Shown one piece after another: positions 7,283-17,281 of a stretch of 42,277 nucleotides of DNA. The first letter of the stretch is position 1. Each line of letters opens with the position of its first letter. The translations under genes were made by a program, and so were the position numbers. Below the pieces are notes generated by a model. That model made no database searches. It was not told the DNA's origin and was given only the letters and a program-made list of their open reading frames with translations. This stretch comes from Bacteroides muris (ex Afrizal et al. 2022) (GTDB taxonomy: Bacteria; Bacteroidota; Bacteroidia; Bacteroidales; Bacteroidaceae). The stretch covers positions 1 through 42,277 of the forward strand of contig NZ_SRYZ01000032.1 of NCBI RefSeq assembly GCF_004793475.1, written 5' to 3'.

Positions 7283-8794
7283 TTATTCTTCCAACATCTT
7301 CCACGCCAGCGGCAGGCAGGCAACCATATCCCCTGCCGTCATCGCCACTGCCCCCTGCTTCTTGCAGGCAATATCTCCTGCCAGTCCGTGCACATACGTG
7401 GCCAGGCAGGCTGCCTTTTCCGGCTCATAGCCTTGGGCAAGCAGTGCAAGCACTACTCCCGTCAGCACATCACCGCTACCTCCCGTTGCCATACCCGGAT
7501 TGCCGGTAGGGTTGAAAAAGCATTTCCCGGCAGAAGTGACAATGGCAGAATAAGCGCCTTTCAAGATGATGTGCACTCCGGCACTCTTCGCCAGCTCGCG
7601 AGCCTTCACCAGGCGTTCGTACGAATTCTGGCATTTGCCTACAAGACGCTCCAGTTCCTTGGGGTGCGGAGTCAGAATGCTCCCTTTGGGCAGACGCCCT
7701 ATATAGTTGCGCTTCTCGCCCAGCAAGTTCAGGGCATCAGCATCTACCACCATCGGAGTCTGGCATATATCTATCTGCTCCAACAGAGCCGCTTCGGTTT
7801 CTGCCGCCTTTCCCAGTCCCGGGCCTATCCCTATGGCCTGATAATCATCCGTATCGGTGGCGGCGGCAAAGCAAGTGTCGCTGATGTCCAGCTCTGTCAT
7901 GGCTTCGGGCACGGAAGTCTGCACAATGAAGTTGTTGCAGAACGGAACATGCACCGTCAGCACCCCCACACCCGAACGCAGGCAGGCGCGTGCGGCAAGC
8001 ACCGAGGCCCCCGCCATCCCCTGCGAACCGGCTATCAGCAATGCGCGTCCGAAGTTCCCTTTATGGGCAAACCGACTGCGCGGCTTCAGCAAAGCAGACA
8101 CGTCTTCATGCTCTAGCAGACAGAAGTCCGTTTCCATGTCATGTATGGCATCCTTGCTGAGCCCGATGTCCAGCAACTGCCATTCGCCCACATACGGTTC
8201 ATTCTCGGCAAAGAGAAATGCCAGTTTCGGGAGTTGTAGGCTTAGCGTCAGATGGGCGTGGACGATATTCGTCTGTATATTATAGGTATTGTCCTCGCCC
8301 ATCAGTCCCGACGGGATATCAATGGCTACCACCGTGGCGGGCGAGGCATTGATGTACTTCACTACGGCTGCAAAACCGCCACTCAGAGCCTTGTCCAGAC
8401 CACTTCCGAAAAGGCCGTCTATCACCACGTGCCCTGCTGTCAATGTGGGAGGCACGAACTGGGTCGTCACTTCGTGAAACTCCACACCCGTCACGCCGCA
8501 CAACCGTTCCTTGTTCGTCTCACAGTCCTGCGAAAGCGTCCCTTTCGTATTGAAGAGATACACCTCGAGCCGGTATCCCTTCGCTGCCAACAACCGCGAG
8601 AGGGCAAGCGCGTCGCCACCGTTGTTCCCCGGTCCGGCAAAGACCGTAAATGGCGTGTCCGGCTCCCAGCGTTCCTCAATGGCTTCCGCCAATGCGTGTG
8701 AGGCACGTTCCATCAAGTCGATGGAAGAAATCGGTTCATTCTCTATGGTATTTGCATCCAGTTGCTTGATGCTTGCAGTAGGAAATATCTTCAT
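7283..8794 (-). CDS. nnr: Bifunctional NAD(P)H-hydrate epimerase / ADP-dependent NAD(P)H-hydrate dehydratase
   Basis: This enzyme repairs hydrated NADH and NADPH. The 503-residue protein fuses an N-terminal YjeF_N epimerase domain (about 1-210, with FAGPGNNGGDALALSRLL and VIDGLFGSGLDK) to a C-terminal ribokinase-like dehydratase domain (about 230-500). The latter carries the ADP-binding signature NPGMATGGSGDVLTGVV. The length is normal for the fusion. The ATG at 8794 is preceded by a -7 box at 8826-8833, and the gene appears monocistronic. Confidence 0.95.
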   Translation of the reverse strand: MKIFPTASIKQLDANTIENEPISSIDLMERASHALAEAIEERWEPDTPFTVFAGPGNNGGDALALSRLLAAKGYRLEVYLFNTKGTLSQDCETNKERLCGVTGVEFHEVTTQFVPPTLTAGHVVIDGLFGSGLDKALSGGFAAVVKYINASPATVVAIDIPSGLMGEDNTYNIQTNIVHAHLTLSLQLPKLAFLFAENEPYVGEWQLLDIGLSKDAIHDMETDFCLLEHEDVSALLKPRSRFAHKGNFGRALLIAGSQGMAGASVLAARACLRSGVGVLTVHVPFCNNFIVQTSVPEAMTELDISDTCFAAATDTDDYQAIGIGPGLGKAAETEAALLEQIDICQTPMVVDADALNLLGEKRNYIGRLPKGSILTPHPKELERLVGKCQNSYERLVKARELAKSAGVHIILKGAYSAIVTSAGKCFFNPTGNPGMATGGSGDVLTGVVLALLAQGYEPEKAACLATYVHGLAGDIACKKQGAVAMTAGDMVACLPLAWKMLEE

Positions 8795-8825
8795 AACAGA
8801 ATTATCTGAGTTTTAAATTATAGAG

Positions 8826-8833
8826 CAAAGATA
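8826..8833 (-). promoter_or_regulatory. Bacteroides -7 element for nnr
   Basis: The minus strand reads TATCTTTG, 31 bp before the nnr ATG. Confidence 0.6.
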
Positions 8834-8893
8834 GAGCTTTGATTTCAACTATACAAAGAGAAGGCGTTTTTTATCAAGTTATTTGTGCTGTCA

Positions 8894-8910
8894 CGGAGAA
8901 GGGTTCTCCG
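8894..8910. repeat. Short perfect hairpin in the nnr / peptide transporter intergenic region
   Basis: CGGAGAA-GGG-TTCTCCG is a 7-bp perfect stem with a 3-nt loop. It lies upstream of the 22-bp tandem repeat. No U-tract follows. Confidence 0.6.
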
Positions 8911-8940
8911 CATTATCAGGAAGCCAGTAATCCTATGTTT

Positions 8941-9023
8941 GTGCCATCGCATTGGCAAAGTTGTGCCATCGCATTGGCAAAGTTGTGCCATCGTATTGGC
9001 AAAGTTGTGCCATCGTATTGGCA
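8941..9023. repeat. 22-bp tandem repeat, nearly four copies
   Basis: Units begin at 8941, 8963, 8985 and 9007. Each starts GTGCCATCG, then C or T, then ATTGGCAAAGTT; the fourth unit diverges after ATTGGCA. Units 1 and 2 are identical and unit 3 differs by one base. Each unit contains the small dyad GCCA...TGGC, and unit 4 forms a longer GTGCCA...TGGCAC stem. The 346-bp gap between nnr and the transporter contains this array, two promoters and one short hairpin, and no credible gene. Confidence 0.85.
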
Positions 9024-9088
9024 CAAACTTGTGTTCCCTATCGGATTTGATAAATTAATTATCTCCGCCAATTTAAGAAAATAATGAC

Positions 9089-9096
9089 TATTTTTG
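9089..9096 (+). promoter_or_regulatory. Bacteroides -7 element for the peptide transporter
   Basis: TATTTTTG matches TAnnTTTG and lies 44 bp before the ATG at 9141. Confidence 0.6.
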
Positions 9097-9140
9097 CACT
9101 TTCAATATCATAAAAACGAAAAACAATAAGAATATACACT

Positions 9141-10679
9141 ATGAGTACATCCCGACATCCCAAAGGTCTTTACCTTATCTTCGCCACCAGCACGGCAGAG
9201 CGTTTCAGTTACTACGGCATGCGTGCCATCTTCATCCTGTTTCTCACCCAGGCACTTCTTTTCGACAAGGAGCACGCCGCCTCCATCTACGGCAGCTACA
9301 CCGGACTGGTCTATCTGACACCTTTGATTGGCGGCTACATTGCCGACAAATACTGGGGCATCCGCCGTTCTGTCTTCTGGGGAGCGATGATGATGGCAAT
9401 CGGCCAGTTCCTGATGTTCGCCAGCGCCTCGATGCTGGAGGCACGTGAGCTTTCGCATTGGCTGATGTACGGCGGACTGACTTTCCTTATATTGGGCAAC
9501 GGCTGCTTCAAGCCCACCGTCTCCTCCCTGGTGGGGCAGCTCTACGAGCCGGGTGACAAACGGCTGGATTCCGCCTACACCATCTTCTATATGGGTGTCA
9601 ACGTGGGTTCCTTCCTCGCCCCGCTGGTCTGCGGCTACTTTGGCGAGACGGGCAACCCTCACGACTTCCGATGGGGATTCCTCATTGCCGCCATCGTCAC
9701 CGTGCTGACGATTGCCCTCTTCGAAACCCAAAAGAACAAGTACCTCATCGGCCCCGACGGCCAACCTCTCGGCATCATCCCCGATGCCCGCAAGGAGCAG
9801 CCTCAGGCAGACAACACTGCCCGGAAGAGTGCCCCCGCCAATGGCCGGAGCGCACGCAACTACCTACTGCTTTCCCTACTCGCCATCGCGCTTGCCGGTT
9901 TCTTCTACTGGTGCTTCGGGGGCGACTGGATAAGCATCGGCATCTTCACCGCCTGCATCGTGTTTCCTGTCAGCATCCTGCTGGAAGGCTCGCTCACCAA
10001 GACGGAGCGCGACCGCATCTTTGTCATCTACATCATCGCCTTCTTCGTCATTTTCTTCTGGGCAGCCTACGAACAGGCAGGTGCCTCGCTCACGCTTTTC
10101 GCCTCCGAACAGACCGACCGCGTCATCCTGGGGTGGGAAATGCCCGCCTCCTGGATTCAGTCCTTCAATCCCTTCTTTGTGGTGATACTTGCCGCCATCA
10201 TGCCGGGTGTATGGGGTGCTTTGGGCAAGCGGGGCATGGAGCCCGCCTCGCCTACCAAGCAAGCCATCGGTCTGCTACTACTTTCACTGGGCTATCTCGT
10301 CATCTGCTTTGGGGTGAAAGATGTGCAGCCGGGCATCAAAGTGAGCCTCATCTGGCTGACGGGGCTCTACTTTATCCACACCATGGGCGAAATCTGTCTC
10401 TCGCCCATCGGGCTCTCTATGGTGAATAAACTCACCCCCATCCGCTTCGCCTCGCTGATGATGGGGATATGGTATCTCTCCACTGCCACTGCCAATAAGT
10501 TTGCAGGCACGCTGAGCGGGCTCTATCCCGAAGCCGGAAAGGTAAAGACACTGCTGGGCTATCACATCGAGACGATGTACGATTTCTTCATGGTGTTTGT
10601 CGTCATGTCTGCCACAGCATCGCTTATCCTCTTCCTGCTTTCAAAGAAATTGCAGAAGATGATGCATGGAGTGGAATAA
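9141..10679 (+). CDS. Proton-dependent oligopeptide transporter (POT/PTR2, MFS)
   Basis: This 512-residue inner-membrane protein of the POT family imports di- and tripeptides with protons. The ERFSYYGMRAIFILFLTQ segment is the conserved ExxERFxYYG-type motif of helix 1. FYMGVNVGSFLAPLVCGYFGE matches the PTR2 signature region around helix 5. About twelve to fourteen hydrophobic segments are visible. Its GC content is locally higher than that of neighbouring genes. It has its own promoter, and the hpt promoter starts 7 bp after its stop. Confidence 0.92.
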   Translation: MSTSRHPKGLYLIFATSTAERFSYYGMRAIFILFLTQALLFDKEHAASIYGSYTGLVYLTPLIGGYIADKYWGIRRSVFWGAMMMAIGQFLMFASASMLEARELSHWLMYGGLTFLILGNGCFKPTVSSLVGQLYEPGDKRLDSAYTIFYMGVNVGSFLAPLVCGYFGETGNPHDFRWGFLIAAIVTVLTIALFETQKNKYLIGPDGQPLGIIPDARKEQPQADNTARKSAPANGRSARNYLLLSLLAIALAGFFYWCFGGDWISIGIFTACIVFPVSILLEGSLTKTERDRIFVIYIIAFFVIFFWAAYEQAGASLTLFASEQTDRVILGWEMPASWIQSFNPFFVVILAAIMPGVWGALGKRGMEPASPTKQAIGLLLLSLGYLVICFGVKDVQPGIKVSLIWLTGLYFIHTMGEICLSPIGLSMVNKLTPIRFASLMMGIWYLSTATANKFAGTLSGLYPEAGKVKTLLGYHIETMYDFFMVFVVMSATASLILFLLSKKLQKMMHGVE

Positions 10680-10685
10680 AAATCG

Positions 10686-10693
10686 TATTTTTG
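10686..10693 (+). promoter_or_regulatory. Bacteroides -7 element for hpt
   Basis: TATTTTTG matches TAnnTTTG and lies 27 bp before the ATG at 10721. Its -33 region lies inside the end of the transporter gene. Confidence 0.65.
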
Positions 10694-10720
10694 CCCCAAC
10701 TTTCTAAAAACATCCCATCT

Positions 10721-11257
10721 ATGGATACCATACAAATAAAAGACAAAATGTTCACAGTCTCTATCAAAGAGCAGGACATACTGAAAGAAGTAACCCGTGT
10801 AGCGAACGAAATCAACCGCGACCTGGCGGGAAAGAATCCTCTATTCCTCAGCGTACTGAACGGTTCATTCATGTTTACCGCCGATTTGTTGAAACGAATC
10901 ACAATACCCTGCGAAATTTCGTTTGTCAAATTGGCATCCTATCAAGGAGTATCCTCTACCGGGGTAATTAAGGAAGTAATAGGCATCAATGAAGACCTCA
11001 CAGACCGCACAGTGGTCATTGTAGAAGACATCGTAGATACGGGTCTCACTATGCAGCGCCTACTGGACACCCTTGGTACCCGCAGTCCCAAGGAGATTCA
11101 TATTGCCTCCCTGCTGGTGAAACCGGATAAGCTGAAAGTTGATTTGAACATAGAATATGTGGCCATGAATATTCCGAACGACTTCATCGTGGGTTACGGG
11201 TTGGATTATGACGGCTTCGGACGTAACTATCCAGACATTTATACAGTAGTAGACTGA
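10721..11257 (+). CDS. hpt: Hypoxanthine phosphoribosyltransferase
   Basis: Hpt salvages hypoxanthine (and often guanine) to the nucleotide using PRPP. The 178-residue protein has the PRPP-binding signature VVIVEDIVDTGLTMQ. LFLSVLNGSFMF lies near the N-terminus and NDFIVGYGLDYDGFGRNYPDIY at the purine-binding C-terminus. The ATG at 10721 is used because an in-frame TTG at 10691 lies within the -7 element. It begins the hpt-adk-obgE run; adk follows after 42 bp. Confidence 0.93.
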   Translation: MDTIQIKDKMFTVSIKEQDILKEVTRVANEINRDLAGKNPLFLSVLNGSFMFTADLLKRITIPCEISFVKLASYQGVSSTGVIKEVIGINEDLTDRTVVIVEDIVDTGLTMQRLLDTLGTRSPKEIHIASLLVKPDKLKVDLNIEYVAMNIPNDFIVGYGLDYDGFGRNYPDIYTVVD

Positions 11258-11299
11258 TACAGACATAATATAGTAAATCATTAAATAATAACTAAGCAA

Positions 11300-11872
11300 A
11301 TGTTGAACATTGTAATTTTCGGTGCTCCCGGTTCAGGTAAGGGAACGCAAAGTGAAAAGATTGTAGAAAAGTATGGCATCAACCACATCTCCACCGGAGA
11401 CGTGCTCCGTGCAGAAATGAAGAATGGTACAGAACTGGGCAAGACTGCCAAAGGCTACATCGACCAGGGTCAACTGATTCCCGATGAGTTGATGATTGAT
11501 ATCCTGGCAAGCGTATTCGACAGTTTCAAGGATAGTAAAGGTGTGATTTTCGATGGCTTCCCCAGAACAATCGCCCAGGCCGAAGCATTGAAGAAGATGC
11601 TCGCCGAACGCGGACAAGAAGTCAGCGTAATGCTCGACCTCGACGTACCCGAGGAAGAACTGATGAAACGCCTCATCAAACGCGGACAAGAATCAGGACG
11701 TGCAGACGACAACGAAGAGACAATCAAGAAGCGTCTGGTGGTGTATCACTCGCAGACAGCTCCGCTGATTGACTGGTACAAGCAAGAAGGCAAATATCAA
11801 CACATCCAGGGCCTCGGCGTATTGGAAGAAATCTTTGCCGATGTTTGCAAGGCTATTGACGCAGTAAAATAA
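11300..11872 (+). CDS. adk: Adenylate kinase
   Basis: Adk interconverts AMP, ADP and ATP in the cytoplasm. The 190-residue protein starts with the P-loop [10 protein letters not shown], followed by [12 protein letters not shown] (AMP-binding) and the [13 protein letters not shown] signature. It is the short form without the zinc-bearing LID insertion. It lies between hpt and obgE, with 14 bp to obgE, in a purine/ribosome-assembly operon. Confidence 0.96.
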   Translation: MLNIVIFGAPGSGKGTQSEKIVEKYGINHISTGDVLRAEMKNGTELGKTAKGYIDQGQLIPDELMIDILASVFDSFKDSKGVIFDGFPRTIAQAEALKKMLAERGQEVSVMLDLDVPEEELMKRLIKRGQESGRADDNEETIKKRLVVYHSQTAPLIDWYKQEGKYQHIQGLGVLEEIFADVCKAIDAVK

Positions 11873-11886
11873 CAATAAAACTGAAT

Positions 11887-13068
11887 ATGGCTGAATCGAA
11901 TTTTGTTGACTACGTAAAAATATATTGCCGCTCCGGAAAGGGCGGACGAGGTTCTACGCATATGCGGCGTGAGAAATACATACCCAACGGAGGCCCCGAC
12001 GGAGGTGACGGAGGACGAGGAGGCCATGTCATCTTGCGCGGTAACCGCAACTACTGGACGCTGCTCCATCTGAAGTATGACCGCCACATTCTGGCAGGAC
12101 ACGGAGAATCAGGTTCCAAAAACCGAAGCTTCGGCAAGGACGGAGCAGACAAGGTGATTGAAGTGCCCTGCGGCACGGTGGTGTACAACGCCGAAACGGG
12201 TGAATATATCTGCGACGTCACCGAGCACGAACAAGAAGTCATCTTGCTGAAAGGCGGACGCGGAGGTCTGGGCAACTGGCACTTCAAAACCGCCACACGC
12301 CAGGCTCCCCGTTTTGCACAACCCGGCGAACCGATGCAGGAGCTGACGGTAATCATGGAACTGAAGTTGCTGGCAGACGTCGGTCTGGTAGGTTTCCCCA
12401 ATGCAGGAAAATCCACTTTACTGGCATCCGTTTCTGCGGCAAAGCCCAAAATCGCCAATTATCCGTTTACGACACTGGAGCCCAATCTGGGCATCGTGTC
12501 CTATCGCGACAGCAAATCGTTTGTAATGGCGGACATTCCCGGCATCATCGAAGGGGCCAGTGCGGGCAAAGGATTGGGATTGCGCTTCTTGCGACACATC
12601 GAGCGCAACTCCTTGTTGCTGTTCATGGTACCTGCCGACAGCGACGACATCCGCAAGGAGTACGACATACTCTTGAACGAGCTTCGCACCTTCAACCCCG
12701 AAATGCTGGACAAACAGAGGGTGCTTGCCGTCACCAAATGCGACATGCTCGACCAGGAACTGATGGATGAAATAGAACCGACACTACCCGAAGGAATTCC
12801 GCATATATTCATCTCTGCTGTCTCCGGCATGGGCATCCCGGTGCTGAAAGACATCCTTTGGGAAGAGCTGAACAAGGAAAGCAATAAGATAGAAGGCAAA
12901 GTAGACAGCATTGCCCACCGCGCCAAAGACCTCAGCCACCTGCAGGAAGAATTGAAGGAAGAGGGTGAGGACGAAGACCTCAGCTATGAATACGTCAATG
13001 ATGATGAGGACATAGAAGACCTCGAGGACTTTGAATACGAAGAAGATTGGGAGGAAGACAAAAAATGA
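11887..13068 (+). CDS. obgE: GTPase Obg
   Basis: Obg is an essential ribosome-associated GTPase acting in 50S maturation and stress control. The glycine-rich Obg fold occupies about residues 1-158 ([29 protein letters not shown]). The G domain follows with [11 protein letters not shown] (G1), [10 protein letters not shown] (G3) and TKCD (G4). The C-terminus is a strongly acidic tail rich in Glu and Asp (about 345-393), as in other Bacteroidota, rather than a long OCT domain. The stop overlaps the next start by 4 bp (ATGA). Confidence 0.96.
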   Translation: MAESNFVDYVKIYCRSGKGGRGSTHMRREKYIPNGGPDGGDGGRGGHVILRGNRNYWTLLHLKYDRHILAGHGESGSKNRSFGKDGADKVIEVPCGTVVYNAETGEYICDVTEHEQEVILLKGGRGGLGNWHFKTATRQAPRFAQPGEPMQELTVIMELKLLADVGLVGFPNAGKSTLLASVSAAKPKIANYPFTTLEPNLGIVSYRDSKSFVMADIPGIIEGASAGKGLGLRFLRHIERNSLLLFMVPADSDDIRKEYDILLNELRTFNPEMLDKQRVLAVTKCDMLDQELMDEIEPTLPEGIPHIFISAVSGMGIPVLKDILWEELNKESNKIEGKVDSIAHRAKDLSHLQEELKEEGEDEDLSYEYVNDDEDIEDLEDFEYEEDWEEDKK

Positions 13069-13892
13069 TTCCTCTTACTGAAGATAGGAAAATGTTGGGA
13101 TATGAGCTGCTTGTCTCATATCCCGGCATTTCTTGTTTTGTAACCACCCGCCGCGGAGGATGCAGTGAGGGCAACTATGCCTCACTCAACTGTACGCCTT
13201 ATACCGGAGATGATGCTGAAGCAGTGCGCCGCAATCAGGAAATAGTATGTTCTTCGCTGCCCCGGCGTCCCAAAGAACTGGTCATCCCGTTTCAGACCCA
13301 CGGGACAGAGGCACTTGTCATTGATGAAACCTATCTGCAAGCAACAGCAGAAGAACGCCACTCCATGTTGCAAGGCATTGATGCACTGATAACCCATGAA
13401 CCGGGTTACTGCATCTGTATCTCTACGGCAGACTGCATTCCCATCCTGCTCTACGACCGGAAGAATGCCGTGATAGCTGCTGTTCATGCCGGATGGCGGG
13501 GCACAGTGAATCATATCCTCGGCCACACGCTCGACAAGATGCGTGCCTGCTATGGCACAGAGGGTAAAGAAGTGATAGCCTGCATCGGCCCCGGCATCTC
13601 TCTTTCTGCCTTCGAGATAGGCGACGAAGTCTATGAAGCATTCCGTAAGAACGGTTTTCAGATGGATTACATCTCCGAATGGAAACCCGACACCCACAAA
13701 TACCATATCGACCTATGGGCCGCCAACCGACTGCAATTGCTGGACTTCGGAGTACCTGCCTCACAAGTAGAGACAGCCAATATATGTACTTTTACCCAAT
13801 ATGAAGAGTTTTTCTCGGCACGCCGGATGGGTATCAGATCCGGAAGGATGTTGTCGGGAATCATGTTGACCTATTCAAACGGATTGTATTAA
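13065..13892 (+). CDS. pgeF: YfiH/PgeF family multicopper-oxidase-like protein (peptidoglycan editing / polyphenol oxidase)
   Basis: This 275-residue protein belongs to the DUF152/laccase-domain family. Some members hydrolyse misincorporated L-Ser from muropeptides (PgeF); others show purine nucleoside or phenol-oxidase activity. Visible motifs are [28 protein letters not shown] and [13 protein letters not shown], which hold the metal-binding Cys and His residues. The ATG at 13065 overlaps the obgE stop as ATGA, giving translational coupling and deciding the start. It ends as TAATG with the next gene. Confidence 0.88.
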   Translation: MIPLTEDRKMLGYELLVSYPGISCFVTTRRGGCSEGNYASLNCTPYTGDDAEAVRRNQEIVCSSLPRRPKELVIPFQTHGTEALVIDETYLQATAEERHSMLQGIDALITHEPGYCICISTADCIPILLYDRKNAVIAAVHAGWRGTVNHILGHTLDKMRACYGTEGKEVIACIGPGISLSAFEIGDEVYEAFRKNGFQMDYISEWKPDTHKYHIDLWAANRLQLLDFGVPASQVETANICTFTQYEEFFSARRMGIRSGRMLSGIMLTYSNGLY

Positions 13893-14557
13893 TGTATCAT
13901 ATCACACTTTCTAAAGATATCAAGCAAAATTGCCCCGAATTCCGCGGTGCAGCCGTATTTGCAGAAGTGACAAATACCGCATATTGTGAAGGGTTGTGGC
14001 AGGAAATCGCAACTTTCACCCATGAGCTAAGAGCACGTGAAACAACGGACAGCATCAAGTATCAACCCGTCATTGCCGCCACACGCGAGGCCTACAAGCG
14101 TTGCGGAAAAGACCCCAGCCGCTACCGTCCCTCTGCCGAAGCCCTGCGCAGACGGTTGCTGCGCGGACTGGAACTTTATCAGATTGACACGCTGGTAGAC
14201 CTTATCAACCTTGTTTCCCTACGCACGGGCCACTCTATCGGCGGATTTGATGCCGACAAGATACAAGGAACCGACCTTGAGCTGGGTATAGGACGTGCCG
14301 AGGAATCGTTCGAGGGTATAGGCCGCGGCATGCTGAACATAGAAGGGCTACCCGTCTACCGCGACCGTATAGGCGGTATCGGTACCCCGACCAGCGACCA
14401 CGAACGCACCAAGATGGGACTGGAAACCCGTCATATCCTTGCCATTGTCAACGGTTACAACGGTCAGGAAGGACTGGCAGAAGCCGCCGAAATGATACTG
14501 CACCTATTAGAGAAATACGCTTCCGCTACCGGTGGAACCATACAATATTTTGAATAA
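13892..14557 (+). CDS. B3/B4 tRNA-binding domain protein
   Basis: The 221-residue protein is a stand-alone B3/B4 domain, the module that in the phenylalanyl-tRNA synthetase beta chain edits mischarged tRNA. Its middle contains AATREAYKRCGKDPSRYRPSAEAL, followed by LVDLINLVSLRTGHSIGGFD and GGIGTPTSDHERTKMG. An amino-acyl-tRNA or aminoacyl editing role is possible but not shown. It starts on the last base of the pgeF stop (TAATG), so the two are translationally coupled, and the M23 gene follows after 9 bp. Confidence 0.88.
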   Translation: MYHITLSKDIKQNCPEFRGAAVFAEVTNTAYCEGLWQEIATFTHELRARETTDSIKYQPVIAATREAYKRCGKDPSRYRPSAEALRRRLLRGLELYQIDTLVDLINLVSLRTGHSIGGFDADKIQGTDLELGIGRAEESFEGIGRGMLNIEGLPVYRDRIGGIGTPTSDHERTKMGLETRHILAIVNGYNGQEGLAEAAEMILHLLEKYASATGGTIQYFE

Positions 14558-14566
14558 GACCATCCC

Positions 14567-15289
14567 ATGAGAAATCATATTCTTGCCTGCTGTCTGCTGC
14601 TGCTCCCTCTCGATGCCACGGCACAAGAAAAGAAAAACAGCTTTTCCGCCATGGAAATCAACCACGTCCGCGTCACCACCCCCGGACTGTTCTCGCAACG
14701 AAACGAAATAGAACTCCCCTTGGAAACCATATTGGATAGCGAATACTCCTTCCCCCTGCCCGGCGGAAAAGTCATCTCTCCATACGGACGGGGAAGGGGA
14801 AGACACAGCGGCATCGACATCAAGACCCACGCCAAAGACACCATACGGAGCGCTTTCAACGGAGTGGTACGCATGTCCAAGCACTACAGCGCATACGGCA
14901 ACGTGATAGTCGTGCGCCACTCCTTCGGGCTGGAAACCATCTATAGCCATAACTCCAAAAACCTGGTACACAGCGGAGATACCGTCAAAGCCGGACAACC
15001 CATCGCCCTGCTTGGACGTACGGGACGCGCCACCACCGAACACCTCCACTTTGAGACTCGCGTCAATGGCCAGCACTTCGACCCCAACTTCATCTTCGAC
15101 ATGGAGAAACAAACCCTTCACAGGCAACGCATCAGCTGCCTGAAAACCGGAAACAAGATTGTCGTGAAACCATTGCCCACCATCTACCCGAAGCCCTTGG
15201 AAAAAAAATACCCAATGGAACTATTTAAGTATCCAAACGTTTCACTACATTTGCAAAACGTTTCACTAAAAGAACGAATTGAACTTTAA
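14567..15289 (+). CDS. M23 family (LytM-type) peptidoglycan endopeptidase
   Basis: The 240-residue protein has a signal peptide (MRNHILACCLLLLPLDATAQ) and should act in the periplasm on peptidoglycan cross-links. The zinc-site residues are present: HSGIDIKT (HxxxD) and the EHLHFETRVNG HxH motif, so it looks catalytically competent. The extreme C-terminus reads NVSLHLQNVSLKERIEL. It is encoded by a 13-bp direct repeat that also contains the -7 element of phoH, so the last codons double as promoter DNA. Confidence 0.9.
   Translation: MRNHILACCLLLLPLDATAQEKKNSFSAMEINHVRVTTPGLFSQRNEIELPLETILDSEYSFPLPGGKVISPYGRGRGRHSGIDIKTHAKDTIRSAFNGVVRMSKHYSAYGNVIVVRHSFGLETIYSHNSKNLVHSGDTVKAGQPIALLGRTGRATTEHLHFETRVNGQHFDPNFIFDMEKQTLHRQRISCLKTGNKIVVKPLPTIYPKPLEKKYPMELFKYPNVSLHLQNVSLKERIEL
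15235..15268. repeat. 13-bp direct repeat with 21-bp period over the phoH promoter
   Basis: AAACGTTTCACTA occurs at 15235-15247 and 15256-15268. The -7 box TACATTTG (15246-15253) lies between and partly inside the copies. Confidence 0.75.
15246..15253 (+). promoter_or_regulatory. Bacteroides -7 element for phoH
   Basis: TACATTTG matches TAnnTTTG. It lies 45 bp before the phoH ATG, inside the 3' end of the M23 gene. Confidence 0.55.
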
Positions 15290-15298
15290 AGCATATCA

Positions 15299-16300
15299 AT
15301 GATAGAAAAACTGATTGTTCTTGAAGATATTGATCCGGTAATATTCTACGGCGTAAACAACGCCAACATGCAACTGATAAAAGCTTTGTACCCCAAACTT
15401 CGTATCGTTGCCCGTGGCAATGTCATCAAAGTATTGGGTGATGAGGAGGAAATGTGTGCATTCGAGGAGAACATCACCAAACTGGAAAAATACTGTGCCG
15501 AGTACAACTCTTTAAAAGAAGAGGCCATTATCGACATCATCAAAGGCAATGCCCCGCAGGCCGAGAAATCGGGCAATGTCATCGTATTCAGCGTAACCGG
15601 AAAGCCTATTATACCACGTAGCGAAAACCAGCTGAAACTGGTGGAAGCCTTTGCCAAAAACGACATGCTGTTTGCCATCGGTCCTGCCGGTTCCGGAAAG
15701 ACCTATACTGCCATCGCACTTGCCGTGCGGGCACTGAAAAATAAAGAAATCAAGAAAATCATCCTCAGCCGCCCTGCCGTAGAAGCCGGAGAGAAACTCG
15801 GTTTCTTGCCCGGTGACATGAAGGACAAGATAGACCCGTATCTGCAACCACTCTACGATGCCCTGCAGGACATGATACCTGCTGCCAAGCTGAAAGAGTA
15901 CATGGAGCTGAACGTCATCCAGATTGCCCCCCTCGCCTTTATGCGCGGACGCACACTGAACGATGCCGTCGTCATTCTGGACGAAGCGCAGAACACCACT
16001 ACCCAGCAGATCAAGATGTTCCTCACCCGTATGGGTATGAACACCAAAATGATCGTAACGGGAGACATGACGCAGATTGACTTGCCTTCTTCCCAGACTT
16101 CGGGTCTGGTACAGGCACTGAAGATTCTGAAAGGCGTAAAAGGCATCAGCTTTGTGGAACTGAACAAGAAAGACATCGTAAGACATAAGCTTGTCACCCA
16201 AATCGTGGAGGCCTACGAAAAGTTCGACAAAGAAGCGAAAGCAGAGCGTGAAAGGCACAAGACCGAACAAACCGACAAAAGGATTGAACAGAAACAGTAA
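15299..16300 (+). CDS. PhoH family ATPase
   Basis: This 333-residue cytoplasmic PhoH/YbeZ-type ATPase is probably linked to RNA metabolism and ribosome maturation. A small N-terminal KH-like region is followed by the P-loop [16 protein letters not shown] (about 123-138) and Walker [24 protein letters not shown], then [11 protein letters not shown] charged Lys/Glu-rich tail closes the protein. It follows the M23 gene after 9 bp and has an internal promoter at 15246. purC follows after 26 bp. Confidence 0.92.
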   Translation: MIEKLIVLEDIDPVIFYGVNNANMQLIKALYPKLRIVARGNVIKVLGDEEEMCAFEENITKLEKYCAEYNSLKEEAIIDIIKGNAPQAEKSGNVIVFSVTGKPIIPRSENQLKLVEAFAKNDMLFAIGPAGSGKTYTAIALAVRALKNKEIKKIILSRPAVEAGEKLGFLPGDMKDKIDPYLQPLYDALQDMIPAAKLKEYMELNVIQIAPLAFMRGRTLNDAVVILDEAQNTTTQQIKMFLTRMGMNTKMIVTGDMTQIDLPSSQTSGLVQALKILKGVKGISFVELNKKDIVRHKLVTQIVEAYEKFDKEAKAERERHKTEQTDKRIEQKQ

Positions 16301-16326
16301 ATTCTCAAATCGTAAATATTACAAAG

Positions 16327-17271
16327 ATGAAAGCATTAACAGCAACTGAATTTAACTTTCCCGGACAGAAAAGCGTGTACCACGGAAAAGTTCGCGATGT
16401 GTACAACATCAACGGTGAAAAACTGGTCATGGTAGCTACCGACCGTATCTCAGCCTTCGACGTAGTATTACCCAAAGGCATTCCCTTCAAAGGACAAATG
16501 CTGAACCAGATTGCAGCCAAGTTCCTGGATGCCACTACCGACATCTGTCCCAACTGGAAAATGGCTACTCCCGATCCGATGGTGACGGTAGGTGTGATGT
16601 GCGAAGGTTTCCCCGTAGAAATGATTGTACGCGGTTACCTCTGTGGCAGTGCATGGCGTGCTTACAAAAGCGACGTGCGTGAAATCTGTGGTGTGAAGCT
16701 TCCCGAAGGAATGAAGGAAAACCAGAAATTCCCCGAGCCCATCATCACCCCGACCACTAAAGCCGAGATTGGCGAACACGATGCCGACATCTCCAAAGAA
16801 GAAATCCTGGCACAAGGGCTGGCTACTCCCGAAGAATATGACGTATTGGAAAAATATACCATGGCCCTCTTCAAACGCGGCACCGAGATTGCAGCGGAAC
16901 GCGGATTGATTCTGGTAGACACCAAATACGAATTCGGCAAGCACGACGGCAAGATTTACCTGATGGACGAAATCCATACCCCCGACTCCAGCCGCTACTT
17001 CTACTCCGAAGGCTACGAAGAACGTTTTGCCAACGGCGAACCGCAGAAGCAACTTTCCAAGGAATTCGTACGCGAATGGCTGATGGAAAACGGCTTCCAG
17101 GGTAAGGAAGGACAGCAGGTACCGGAAATGACAGACGAAATCGTTACTTCAATCAGCGAACGTTATATCGAACTGTACGAGCATATCACCGGCGAGAAGT
17201 TCGTGAAGGAAGATACCAGCAACATTGCCGAACGCATTGAAAAGAATGTAACAGAATACTTAAATAAGTGA
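16327..17271 (+). CDS. purC: Phosphoribosylaminoimidazole-succinocarboxamide synthase
   Basis: PurC ligates aspartate to CAIR to form SAICAR in purine synthesis. At 314 residues it is the longer, yeast-like form. Visible motifs are [11 protein letters not shown] (ATP-binding N-terminus), [26 protein letters not shown] and LVDTKYEFG, then [13 protein letters not shown]. The leader carries the AATCGTAAAT word found also before pyrF and lpxA. An 18-bp perfect hairpin follows the stop. Confidence 0.95.
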   Translation: MKALTATEFNFPGQKSVYHGKVRDVYNINGEKLVMVATDRISAFDVVLPKGIPFKGQMLNQIAAKFLDATTDICPNWKMATPDPMVTVGVMCEGFPVEMIVRGYLCGSAWRAYKSDVREICGVKLPEGMKENQKFPEPIITPTTKAEIGEHDADISKEEILAQGLATPEEYDVLEKYTMALFKRGTEIAAERGLILVDTKYEFGKHDGKIYLMDEIHTPDSSRYFYSEGYEERFANGEPQKQLSKEFVREWLMENGFQGKEGQQVPEMTDEIVTSISERYIELYEHITGEKFVKEDTSNIAERIEKNVTEYLNK

Positions 17272-17281
17272 TAAATATCTT

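Noticed and set aside
8941..9023. Possible CRISPR array
   Set aside because: Units are directly adjacent with no spacers, and no cas genes are in the window.
8839..9084. 81-codon open frame on the plus strand across the 22-bp array
   Set aside because: It begins with TTG and mostly translates the tandem repeat; no family resemblance.
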